This document shows positions 35,737 through 47,169 of a stretch of 64,000 nucleotides of DNA, one piece after another. Source of the DNA: Mycobacterium montefiorense. GTDB lineage: Bacteria; Actinomycetota; Actinomycetes; Mycobacteriales; Mycobacteriaceae. The stretch covers positions 434,001 to 498,000 of the forward strand of contig NZ_BFCH01000018.1 of the NCBI RefSeq assembly GCF_003112775.1, in the 5' to 3' direction. How positions within the stretch are numbered: the first letter of the stretch is position 1; each line of letters begins with the position of its first letter. The position numbers and the translations under genes are program-made. The notes beneath the pieces are model-generated. The model was not told the DNA's origin and ran no database searches. It saw only the letters and a program-made list of their open reading frames with translations.

Positions 35737-37896
35737 ATGGCTTTCGCCACCGAACATCCAGTAGTCGCGCATTCCGAATACCGCGCGGTCGAGGAGGCCG
35801 TGCGCGCCGGTGGCGACTTCGAGGTGGTCAGCCCGCATGATCCGGCCGGTGACCAGCCGGCCGCCATCAACGAGCTGGAACGACGGATCATGGCGGGCGA
35901 GCGCGATGTGGTGCTGCTCGGGGCGACCGGCACCGGAAAGTCGGCCACCACCGCCTGGCTGATCGAGCGCCTGCAGCGGCCCACATTGGTGATGGCACCC
36001 AACAAGACGCTAGCCGCTCAGCTGGCTAATGAACTACGAGAGATGTTGCCGCACAACGCGGTCGAATACTTCGTCTCGTACTACGACTATTACCAGCCAG
36101 AGGCGTACATCGCGCAGACCGACACCTACATCGAAAAGGACAGCTCGATCAACGACGATGTGGAGCGGCTGCGGCACTCCGCGACGTCGTCTCTGCTGTC
36201 TCGTCGCGACGTGGTGGTGGTGGCCTCGGTGTCGTGCATCTACGGCCTCGGCACGCCGCAGTCTTACCTGGACCGCTCGGTCGAGCTGCGCGTCGGTGCC
36301 GAAGTGCCGCGCGACGGGTTGCTGCGGTTGCTGGTCGACGTGCAGTACACCCGCAACGACCTGTCCTTCACCCGCGGCTCATTCCGGGTGCGCGGCGACA
36401 CCGTGGAGATCATTCCGTCATATGAAGAGCTCGCGGTGCGTATCGAGTTCTTCGGTGACGAGATAGAGGCGCTGTACTACCTGCACCCACTGACCGGTGA
36501 GGTGGTCCGTCAGGTCGACTCGCTGCGGATCTTCCCGGCCACCCACTACGTGGCCGGCCCCGAGCGGATGGCGCAGGCGATCTCGACCATCGAGGAAGAG
36601 CTCGCCGAGCGGCTCGCCGAATTCGAGGGTCAGGGCAAGCTGCTGGAAGCCCAGCGACTGCGGATGCGCACCAATTACGACATCGAGATGATGCGGCAGG
36701 TCGGTTTCTGTTCGGGCATCGAGAATTATTCGCGGCACATCGACGGCCGGGGACCCGGCTCGCCTCCGGCGACGCTGCTGGACTACTTCCCCGAGGACTT
36801 TCTGCTGGTCATCGATGAGTCACACGTGACCGTGCCGCAGATCGGCGGCATGTACGAGGGCGACATGTCGCGCAAGCGCAACCTCGTCGATTTCGGGTTC
36901 CGGTTGCCGTCGGCGTGCGACAACCGCCCGCTGACCTGGGAGGAGTTCGCCGACCGGATCGGGCAGACGGTGTACCTGTCGGCCACCCCTGGCCCGTACG
37001 AGCTCAGCCAGGCCGCCGGAGAGTTCGTCGAGCAGGTGATCCGCCCTACCGGGCTGGTGGACCCGAAGGTCGTGGTCAAGCCGACCAAGGGGCAGATCGA
37101 CGACCTGATCGCGGAGATCCGCAAACGGGCCGAAGCCGACGAGCGGGTGCTGGTGACGACCCTGACCAAGAAGATGGCCGAGGACCTCACCGACTACCTG
37201 TTGGAGATGGGCATCCGGGTGCGCTATCTGCACTCCGAGGTCGACACGCTGCGCCGGGTGGAACTGCTGCGCCAGCTGCGCCTGGGCGACTACGACGTCC
37301 TGGTCGGCATCAACCTGCTGCGCGAGGGCCTCGACCTGCCCGAGGTGTCGCTGGTGTCGATTCTTGACGCCGACAAGGAAGGCTTCCTGCGATCGTCGCG
37401 CAGTCTCATCCAGACCATCGGCCGCGCCGCCCGCAACGTCTCCGGCGAAGTGCACATGTACGCCGACAAGATGACCGACTCGATGACCGAGGCCATCGAC
37501 GAGACCGAACGGCGGCGCGAAAAGCAGGTCGCCTACAACGAGGCGAACGGCATCGACCCGCAGCCGCTGCGCAAGAAGATCGCCGACATCCTCGACCAGG
37601 TCTATCGCGAGGCGGACGATTCCGAAACCGTGGAGATCGGCGGATCGGGACGCAACGCGTCGCGCGGCCGGCGTCCGCAGGGGGAGCCCGGACGCGCCGT
37701 CAGCGCCGGCATCATCGAGGGCCGCGACACCGCCAGCATGCCGCGCGCCGAACTGGCCGACCTGATCAAAGACCTCACCGCGCAGATGATGGCCGCGGCC
37801 CGTGACTTGCAATTCGAACTGGCCGCGCGGTTCCGCGACGAGATCGCCGATCTCAAAAAGGAACTCCGCGGAATGGACGCTGCCGGTCTGAAATGA
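35737..37896 (+). CDS. uvrB: Excinuclease ABC subunit B
   Basis: Damage-verifying helicase-like subunit of nucleotide excision repair, loaded by UvrA and recruiting UvrC. The 719-residue protein shows Walker [12 protein letters not shown], the beta-hairpin region [20 protein letters not shown] (motif II), VYLSATPG (motif III), [25 protein letters not shown] (motif V) and QTIGRAARN (motif VI). A C-terminal UVR/UvrC-binding coiled coil ([30 protein letters not shown]) completes it. The ATG at 35737 follows a damage-inducible promoter with almost no leader. It lies 120 bases after the kinase gene on the same strand but probably has independent control. Confidence 0.97.
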   Translation: MAFATEHPVVAHSEYRAVEEAVRAGGDFEVVSPHDPAGDQPAAINELERRIMAGERDVVLLGATGTGKSATTAWLIERLQRPTLVMAPNKTLAAQLANELREMLPHNAVEYFVSYYDYYQPEAYIAQTDTYIEKDSSINDDVERLRHSATSSLLSRRDVVVVASVSCIYGLGTPQSYLDRSVELRVGAEVPRDGLLRLLVDVQYTRNDLSFTRGSFRVRGDTVEIIPSYEELAVRIEFFGDEIEALYYLHPLTGEVVRQVDSLRIFPATHYVAGPERMAQAISTIEEELAERLAEFEGQGKLLEAQRLRMRTNYDIEMMRQVGFCSGIENYSRHIDGRGPGSPPATLLDYFPEDFLLVIDESHVTVPQIGGMYEGDMSRKRNLVDFGFRLPSACDNRPLTWEEFADRIGQTVYLSATPGPYELSQAAGEFVEQVIRPTGLVDPKVVVKPTKGQIDDLIAEIRKRAEADERVLVTTLTKKMAEDLTDYLLEMGIRVRYLHSEVDTLRRVELLRQLRLGDYDVLVGINLLREGLDLPEVSLVSILDADKEGFLRSSRSLIQTIGRAARNVSGEVHMYADKMTDSMTEAIDETERRREKQVAYNEANGIDPQPLRKKIADILDQVYREADDSETVEIGGSGRNASRGRRPQGEPGRAVSAGIIEGRDTASMPRAELADLIKDLTAQMMAAARDLQFELAARFRDEIADLKKELRGMDAAGLK

Positions 37897-37924
37897 CGCT
37901 CGCGGCACCTCTTACGGTGTAAGG

Positions 37925-39317
37925 GTGACGGAGACGGGGAGCGACACCGGCAGTTGGCGCGAACTGTTGGGCAGCTACCTGGGCACGTCTACCATCCTGG
38001 CCGGTGGTGTTCTGCTATACGCCACCAACGAGTTTCTGACCACCAGCCTGCTGCCAAGCACGGTCGCCGAAATCGGTGGCAGCCGCCTGTATGCGTGGGT
38101 GACCACTCTGTATCTGGTCGGGTCGGTGGTCGCCGCGGCCACGGTGAACGCTTTGCGGCTGCGCATAGGTGCGCGCTCCGCATTCCTGTGGGGGCTGGCC
38201 GTCTTCGGCATCGCGAGCGTCGTGTGCGCACTGGCGCCGAACATGGAAGTTTTGGTAGGCGGGCGTGCCCTGCAAGGGGTGGCCGGCGGTCTGTTGGCCG
38301 GCTTGGGCTACGCGCTGATCAATACCGCCCTCCCGCGCTCGCTGTGGACCCGCGGCTCGGCGCTGGTGTCGGCGATGTGGGGAGTCGCGACCTTGGTCGG
38401 GCCGGCGTTAGGCGGCCTATTTGCGCAGTTTGGTTTGTGGCGGTGGGCATTTGGCGCGATGGCCATCCTTACCGCACTGATGGCCGTGTTGGTGCCAATG
38501 GCTCTCACCGACGGCGACGTCGGCTCCGATTCACAAGGTGCCGGTGCGGTCGCTCTTACTGATGGGCGCCGCTGCCCTGGCGGTCAGCGTTGCGGAGTTG
38601 CCGCACAACGTCTTCGCGACGGTGGGGCTCCTGGTCGCCGGCGCGTTGCTGGTCTGCGCATTCGTGTTCGTCGACTGGCGAACGCAGGCAGGGGTGTTGC
38701 CGCCCAGCGTATTTGGCCGCGGGCCGTTGAAATGGATCTATCTGACGATGGCGGTGCAGATGGCCGCCGTGATGGCCGACACGTACGTGCCGTTGTTCGG
38801 TCAGCGGTTGGCGCATCTGACGCCGGTCGCGGTGGGATTTTTGGGTGCCGCGTTGGCACTCGGTTGGACGATCGCCGAGATCGCCAGCGCATCGCTGAGC
38901 GACCCTCGCGTTGTCGGCCGGGTGATTGCGGCGGCACCGTTGGTGATGGCGTTGGGGCTGGCTCTTGCCGCGGCAACGCAACGCGCTGACGCTCCGATCG
39001 GGATCGTCCTGTTGTGGGCGGCCGGGTTCCTGGTCGCCGGAATCGGCATCGGGATGACCTGGCCGCATCTGTCGATGCGCGCCATGGACTCGGTCGACGA
39101 CCCGTCAGAGGGGAGCGTGGCGGCCGCGGCGATCAACACCGTCCAATTGATCTCCGCTGCCTTCGGTGCCGGGCTGGCCGGCGTGGTGGTCAACAACGCC
39201 GCGGGTGGGGATTTGGCGGCGGCTCGCTGGTTGTACGCGCTCATTGCGGTGCTGGCGGCGACGGCCGTCGCCGCGTCCACAAAGGCCAGCCGGCGCGATC
39301 GTCGCGCACCGCATTAG
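37925..39317 (+). pseudogene. MFS drug-efflux transporter, frameshifted (Rv1634-like)
   Basis: Two overlapping frames make one transporter. The first (from GTG 37925) encodes spans 1-6 with GSRLYAWVTTLYLVGS and RALQGVAGGLLAGLGYALI, ending usefully near VPMALTDGDVG at about 38525. The second, displaced by one base, picks up at about 38538 with VPVRSLLLMGAAALAVS and runs through the remaining spans to 39317. Joined, they would give about 460 residues, close to the 471 of M. tuberculosis Rv1634, a 14-span-type efflux protein linked to fluoroquinolone export. A single-base insertion or two-base deletion between 38523 and 38537 explains the break. The start is 28 bases after uvrB. It is either a recent pseudogene or a sequencing error; no slippery site was seen. 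Confidence 0.8.
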
Positions 39318-39363
39318 CGCACCATGCTTGCGAGCATCATCGCCGCGATCGGCGGAGGCCTTG

Positions 39364-40935
39364 TCAGCGCGTCGATTTGACGACCTGCGAATAGTGGAAT
39401 TGCCAACGCTCGACTATGTGGAAGCCGAGATAGCTCGGGAATCGGTACGCGGGGGCGCGGCCGAATGTGCCCGGCGACAACGACTGCCCGACTTGGTGAT
39501 CGGGGAACGATTTGTCGTAGTTGGTGATAGTCCACAGCGTGGTGCACCTGTTGATTTTGGCCGTCGTCAGCCACACCGCGACGTGACCGTCCCACAGCGA
39601 ACCGACCTTCGGGCCGTACACCCCGCGTTCGACGTCGATCAGCGATCGGAACGCCGCCGGTCGGGTGGCCAGCACGGCACGGATCGGGCCGGGCCGCCAC
39701 GGCACCGTGTTATCGGCCAGCATGCAGTCGCCCGGAGCCGCGTGCGAACTGATCACGTCGGCCACCTGGCTGTAGTCCCAGCCCTCCTTGGCGTAGGGCC
39801 AGCGCTGCACGAAGAGGTAGTCGGGGACCGCGGCCGCGGCGAAAAGCGTTACCAGAGCGGCGATCAGCCATGCACGTCGCGCGACGGTGCCGATGCAGAT
39901 CGCCAACAGAACGGCCATCGCCGGGGTTGTCAGAATCAGGTAGCGCGGAAAGTACATCGGCTCGCCGATCGCCGAATAGAGCACCACGGCGGCGGTGGGC
40001 AGCACGATCCACCCGATGCAGATCATCAGCATGCGGCGCATATCGCCCGCCGGTGGTGGCGCGCCGACCAGGCGGGCGACGATCGCGGCCAGCATGACGA
40101 CCGCGCTGAGCACCGCGAACGGAACGCTGTGGTCGAAATACTGCCGCTGGGTGATGTCGAAGGCGTAGTGCCAGCTGACCGGGAAAAGCCAGTTCACCTG
40201 GAACGCCTGACCATGCGCGAACACGATGAACGGCGTCATGGCGCCGAGCGCGATCGCCGTGCTGGCCGCCCACCAGATGACCGGTGATTTCCGGGATCCC
40301 TTGGTCGTGAGCAGGGGCAGCATCACCGCGTAGACCAGAACCAGCAGGATCAAGTTGAGGCTCAGCAGAATCGACACCATCAGCGCCGCGGCGTAGCCCA
40401 CCCACGGCCGGCGCCGATTGCGCCGCACCGCGTTGACGAACAACACCGTCAGCCAGATGGCCGCGGCCACCGACATGGCATACGAGCGGGCCTCGATACC
40501 CGCCCACGTGGTGCGCGGCAGGATCGAGAAGACGACACCCGCACACACCGCGATGCCACGTCCCGGCGCGAATTGCCTGGTGAACACGACGACACCGGCG
40601 GCAGCGGCCCCGACCGCGAGCGCGCTGGGAATCCGCGACCAGAACTCGGTCGGCGGAAAGACGGCGAACCAGCCGTGCATCAGTAGGTAGTACAGGCCGT
40701 GCACGGCGTCGATGTGGCCCAGCAGCCGCCACAGTTCGGGCAGAGTCCGGCTCGCCGCGGCCGAAATCGTCGCCCCCTCGTCGAACCACAGCGAAGGCTG
40801 GCATGCCCAGGCGCCGCTGATCACGGCTGCCAGGACGGCGATCACCCACGGGTCGAGCAACCTGCCACGCACGCGGGCCGGCCCGGATTCGTTGATGACA
40901 TCCGGGGAGCCCTGCTCGACGGTGGGCGCAGTCAT
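39364..40935 (-). CDS. GT-C mannosyltransferase (Rv1635c-like)
   Basis: A 523-residue multi-span membrane glycosyltransferase. The C-fold catalytic signature is in the first external loop: PSLWFDEGATISAAASRTL (Asp-Glu). About ten further hydrophobic spans follow (for example YAAALMVSILLSLNLILLVLVYAVML) and a C-terminal external domain starts near residue 390 (DYLFVQRWPYAKEGW). In M. tuberculosis the Rv1635c protein adds the first mannose cap residue to lipoarabinomannan using polyprenyl-phosphomannose. The ATG at 40935 was preferred; a GTG four codons earlier (40947) is possible. The longer upstream frame is not conserved. Confidence 0.88.
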   Translation of the reverse strand: MTAPTVEQGSPDVINESGPARVRGRLLDPWVIAVLAAVISGAWACQPSLWFDEGATISAAASRTLPELWRLLGHIDAVHGLYYLLMHGWFAVFPPTEFWSRIPSALAVGAAAAGVVVFTRQFAPGRGIAVCAGVVFSILPRTTWAGIEARSYAMSVAAAIWLTVLFVNAVRRNRRRPWVGYAAALMVSILLSLNLILLVLVYAVMLPLLTTKGSRKSPVIWWAASTAIALGAMTPFIVFAHGQAFQVNWLFPVSWHYAFDITQRQYFDHSVPFAVLSAVVMLAAIVARLVGAPPPAGDMRRMLMICIGWIVLPTAAVVLYSAIGEPMYFPRYLILTTPAMAVLLAICIGTVARRAWLIAALVTLFAAAAVPDYLFVQRWPYAKEGWDYSQVADVISSHAAPGDCMLADNTVPWRPGPIRAVLATRPAAFRSLIDVERGVYGPKVGSLWDGHVAVWLTTAKINRCTTLWTITNYDKSFPDHQVGQSLSPGTFGRAPAYRFPSYLGFHIVERWQFHYSQVVKSTR

Positions 40936-41252
40936 AGTGCCTGTCACTGTAAGGCGCACCCGATCGACCTGGTCATCAGCAGTCGGGCAGACCGTGCGCA
41001 ACGGGCCAAGCTCGGCTCGAAGCCCTCGATCGCCGCGTGTGTCGTCCGTGGAAAGGGCCGCCACGCAAGCCCTTCGGGCCTTGGCCGGAGGCGGTCCATT
41101 GCCTCATTATCTTCAAAGGCGTCCGTTCCCGCAGCGTGGCGACATAAATGAAGGGTTGCGCCACGCCGTGGCGGTGTGGTTAATCTGACCCATCTAGATC
41201 GGACAACGCGCTACTGTCTTGGTTGGCCTGGCAAACGACACTGGGAGGGTTA
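40936..41252. other. Divergent intergenic region upstream of mannosyltransferase and stress-protein genes
   Basis: About 317 bases without a convincing gene; several short frames cross it but none has a family match or ribosome site. It must hold the promoters of both flanking genes. A perfect dyad CGCCAC-GCC-GTGGCG lies near 41161-41175, and a TACTGT -10-like hexamer near 41212 fits the plus-strand stress-protein gene. No -35 is clear. Confidence 0.4.
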
Positions 41253-41696
41253 ATGTCCGCTTATCGGACTGTGGTGGTCGGCACTGACGGCTCGGACTCA
41301 TCGTTGCGTGCCGTCGAACGGGCGGCCACCATCGCCGGGCCCGACGCCAAGCTGATCGTCGCGTCGGCGTACCTGCCCCAGCATCAGGATGGCCGGGCCG
41401 CAGACGTCCTGAAGGATGAAAGCTACAAGGTGTCGGGAACGGCTCCGATTTACGCGATCTTGCAGGACGCAAAAGAGCGTGCGCACAAGGCTGGCGCGAC
41501 GAACGTCGAGGAGCGCCCGATCGAGGGCGCGCCCGTTGACGCCCTGGTCAGCCTTGCCGAAGACGTGAAAGCCGACCTGCTGGTCGTCGGTAACGTCGGC
41601 CTGAGCACGATCGCGGGCCGCTTGTTGGGCTCGGTGCCGGCCAACGTGTCACGTCGCGCGAAGGTCGACGTGTTGATCGTGCACACCACGACCTGA
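41253..41696 (+). CDS. Universal stress protein, cAMP-binding type (Rv1636-like)
   Basis: A 147-residue single-domain USP. The N-terminal strand YRTVVVGTDGSDSSLRAVERA carries the Asp that contacts nucleotide. The C-terminal glycine motif, VVGNVGLSTIAGRLLGSVPANVSRRAKVDVLIV, corresponds to G-2x-G-9x-G-S/T. M. tuberculosis Rv1636 (TB15.3) binds cAMP in preference to ATP and is thought to buffer cellular cAMP. That fits a window with two adenylate cyclase genes, though they are not adjacent. The ATG at 41253 has a GGGAGG ribosome site four bases upstream. Confidence 0.94.
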   Translation: MSAYRTVVVGTDGSDSSLRAVERAATIAGPDAKLIVASAYLPQHQDGRAADVLKDESYKVSGTAPIYAILQDAKERAHKAGATNVEERPIEGAPVDALVSLAEDVKADLLVVGNVGLSTIAGRLLGSVPANVSRRAKVDVLIVHTTT

Positions 41697-41713
41697 CGGA
41701 CGGGTTTTTTCCG

Positions 41714-43147
41714 CTACTCCGTAGTTCCCCTGGCCCACAGCGCCAGGGACCGCATCAGCACGTCGCGCTCCAGTGCCAAGTCGGAGATCTGTTTGCGCAG
41801 ATCGTTGAGTTCCTCGCGGAGATTCTCGGTCAGCACGCCGTCGCCGGCCGACGCACGCGGATTCGTCCGCATCGCCTGACTGTGCATCCCCTCCTGCGGG
41901 GCGGCCGCGCGCGCCACCTGCGGAATCAACGCGGGAGGTGGGCCGTATTGGGCGGGTGTCCCGCGATCGGGTGGCGGGGTCGCGCCGCGTTGGGACGCTG
42001 CTCCGGCACGCGTGGCCGCGAAACCACCGCCGGCCGCACCGCCGCCCCCCGCTGCCGCGGCCATCAGGCTGCCCGGCAGGAACGCGCCGGCGCCGGGCCC
42101 AATGCTGTCGATCGCGGCTTCGGGCAACCCGGCCAGGGCGGCTTCCGGCAGTGCCCGGGCCGCGCTGGCGAGCACCGGTGCCGCTGAAGCCCACGCGGGC
42201 GGCACCGACAGCCCACCGACCGGCAGCGCTCGGCCCAGCCCCGCCAACACTCCGGTGCTGCCCGACGTTCCGGCGGCGGCGCCCAGGCTTGATGCGACCG
42301 GCGTCGTGTCGCTCAGCAGGCCGGCCGCCGCACCCGCCGCGCCCAGTGCCGGGGCCGCAGTACCCAGGACCGTGGCAGGTAGCACCGCGTTGACCGGGCC
42401 GGCGAACAAGGGCCCGAGGATGAACAACACCCCACTGGCGACGTAGGTACCGCTGGCCGTGATGTTGAAGATTTCCGACAGGGTGGGATTGCCCGCGTCT
42501 CCCGCGAGCGTCTGCAGCACAGTGGGCACCGTCTGGAGCACCTGGTTCAGGGCTTTGGGGCTGGCCGCTGCGGACGTGCTGGCCTGGCTGACCGCGGCCT
42601 CCTGGGCGCTGACCCCGGACGGATCGGTGGTCTGCGGCGGATCGGTGAATGCCGTCAACCTCGATGCGGCCGCTGACCCGCCGGCATAGGTGTACATCGT
42701 CGTCGCGTCTTGTGCCCACATCTCGCCGTACTGTGTCTCGGTGGCCGAGATGGCGGGGGTGTTCTGGCCGAAGATGTTGCTCGCCACCAACGACGCAAGC
42801 AGCGCACGGTTTTCGGCGATCAGCGCCGGCGGCACCGTCGCGGCAAACGCCGCCTCGTAAGCTGTCGCCGCCGCCCTGGCCTGCCGGGCGGCTTGCTTTA
42901 CCTGCTCGGCGGTGGTGCTCATCCACGACGCGAAGACAATCGCTGCGGCCCGCATCGACATGGACGCCGGACCCATCCAGGCTTCAACCGTCAGCCCGGA
43001 CACCACCGATCGGTACGCGGCGGCCGCCGAAGTCAGCTCCGCGCCCAGCCCGTCCCAGGCCGCCGCCGCCAGCCACATCGGCACGGACCCCGCCCCCGCG
43101 TACATCCGGCCGGAATTGATCTCCGGTGGTAGCGCTGCATAATCCAT
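41714..43147 (-). CDS. PPE family protein, SVP subgroup, with C-terminal coiled coil
   Basis: A 477-residue PPE protein. The PPE domain (residues 1-175) begins MDYAALPPEINSGRMYAG and contains GPASMSMRAAA and the WxG-type helical hairpin. A Gly/Ala-rich middle and the SVP motif (GGLSVPPAWASAAP, about residue 310) follow. After a low-complexity Ala/Gly stretch, the last ~40 residues form a charged heptad segment (LTENLREELNDLRKQI and ALERDVLMRSLALWARG). PPE proteins are exported by ESX type VII systems, usually with a PE partner; no PE gene is adjacent. I do not recall a PPE gene at this point in M. tuberculosis, so it appears inserted. Its stop converges with the stress-protein gene, 17 bases apart. 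Confidence 0.93.
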   Translation of the reverse strand: MDYAALPPEINSGRMYAGAGSVPMWLAAAAWDGLGAELTSAAAAYRSVVSGLTVEAWMGPASMSMRAAAIVFASWMSTTAEQVKQAARQARAAATAYEAAFAATVPPALIAENRALLASLVASNIFGQNTPAISATETQYGEMWAQDATTMYTYAGGSAAASRLTAFTDPPQTTDPSGVSAQEAAVSQASTSAAASPKALNQVLQTVPTVLQTLAGDAGNPTLSEIFNITASGTYVASGVLFILGPLFAGPVNAVLPATVLGTAAPALGAAGAAAGLLSDTTPVASSLGAAAGTSGSTGVLAGLGRALPVGGLSVPPAWASAAPVLASAARALPEAALAGLPEAAIDSIGPGAGAFLPGSLMAAAAGGGGAAGGGFAATRAGAASQRGATPPPDRGTPAQYGPPPALIPQVARAAAPQEGMHSQAMRTNPRASAGDGVLTENLREELNDLRKQISDLALERDVLMRSLALWARGTTE

Positions 43148-43155
43148 TTCCGTTT

Positions 43156-43173
43156 GCCAATCAGTTAATTGGC
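43156..43173 (-). promoter_or_regulatory. GCCAAT dyad just upstream of the PPE start
   Basis: GCCAAT-N6-ATTGGC begins nine bases upstream of the PPE start codon. In that position it could block the ribosome site as an RNA hairpin or serve as a repressor site. The rest of the 287-base gap up to the hydrolase gene shows no gene and no clear promoter. Confidence 0.35.
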
Positions 43174-43434
43174 CACGACTGCCTGCGCGGCGGGCGTGAG
43201 TGCGAATGTTTGCTCGCATGCTACCCACCAACGCGCGCGGCGGAGGGTGTTTCGGCGCAGCTCAATCGGGATTTCGGCAGCCGGCCTCGCCGTGTTGGGC
43301 GGCCAGGTTCGAATGCGATGCGATAGGCACCCACTAGATCGCCGCGCCGCGGTTAAAGCGACCTTCGCCGACGGTGTCGTGGAGTTCGGATCATGTTCTG
43401 CTGCAAAGTAATTGACATGAGCAGCAGCTGGCCG

Positions 43435-44121
43435 CTAGTAGCCTCGCTCGCGCCATTCGTCCAGATGCGGGCGTTCGGTGCCCAGCATGGTGTCGTCGCC
43501 GTGGCCGGGATAGATGACGGTGGAATCCTCGTACATCTCGAACACCCGGCTGCTGACGTCATTGATCAGCTGGGTGAAGTCACCCGGTTGCCACGTCTTG
43601 CCCACCCCGCCGGGGAACAGGCAGTCGCCGGTGAACAGTTGCGTGACGCCACCCGTCGCCGGTCCATTGAGGGCCAGCGCGATCGATCCGGGGGTGTGCC
43701 CGCGCAGGTGGATGACGTCGAAAGTCAGCCTGCCGATTTGTACGGTGTCTCCGTTGGCCAGCAAGCGATCTGGCTTGACGGGCAGCGGCTCGGCGTCGAC
43801 TTCGTGGGACGCGGTTGGCGCACCCGTGGCGGCGGCTACGGCTTCCAGCGCCTGCCAGTGGTCGAAGTGCTGATGGCTTGTCACGATCAGCGTCAAGTTT
43901 GGCGCGTACCGTTGGACCAGGTCGATCAGCACCTCGGCGTCGTTGGCCGCATCGATCAGAAGTGTCTGCCCGGTCTCCGAACATGTCACCAGGTAGGCGT
44001 TGTTGTCCATCGGGCCCACGGACGCCTTGACGATCGTCACCCCGGGCAGGGTGCGTCGGGCGGCGTTACCTGGGTCGACGTGTCCGGTGTAGTTGTCGCT
44101 GAGCTTGTCCGGGGCTGCCAT
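43435..44121 (-). CDS. Metallo-beta-lactamase-fold hydrolase, glyoxalase II-like (Rv1637c-like)
   Basis: A 228-residue metallohydrolase. The metal motif is TSHQHFDHW (HxHxDH), followed by a further His in LRGHTPGSIAL, Asp in FTGDCLFPGG and His in IYPGHGDDT. The complete set for a dinuclear zinc site is therefore present. Length and motifs suit a glyoxalase II-like thioesterase; the true substrate is not known. The ATG at 44121 was chosen; a GTG three codons upstream is possible. It is divergent from uvrA, with about 120 bases between them. Confidence 0.9.
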   Translation of the reverse strand: MAAPDKLSDNYTGHVDPGNAARRTLPGVTIVKASVGPMDNNAYLVTCSETGQTLLIDAANDAEVLIDLVQRYAPNLTLIVTSHQHFDHWQALEAVAAATGAPTASHEVDAEPLPVKPDRLLANGDTVQIGRLTFDVIHLRGHTPGSIALALNGPATGGVTQLFTGDCLFPGGVGKTWQPGDFTQLINDVSSRVFEMYEDSTVIYPGHGDDTMLGTERPHLDEWRERGY

Positions 44122-44160
44122 AGCGGCCACGTTACTGGTCGCCGGGCAGGGATGGGTGTC

Positions 44161-44183
44161 TTGTCGGTGGGGGCATTTAGCAT
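44161..44183 (+). promoter_or_regulatory. uvrA: RecA-NDp/PafBC-type DNA-damage promoter of uvrA
   Basis: TTGTCGGTG at 44161-44169, an 8-base spacer and TAGCAT at 44178-44183 fit the LexA-independent mycobacterial damage promoter. The predicted start of transcription leaves a leader of about 55 bases before the uvrA GTG. Confidence 0.65.
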
Positions 44184-44243
44184 GGAATGCGCCGTGCGCA
44201 GTAGCCGCCGCTAGGCAAGCAAAGTTTCAATGAGAGGGGCAGC

Positions 44244-47162
<2,919 letters not shown>

Positions 47163-47169
47163 TCGGTGC

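Noticed and set aside
41697..41713. Intrinsic terminator with a T6 run between the stress-protein and PPE genes
   Set aside because: Only a four-base stem can be drawn around the T run, too weak to call.
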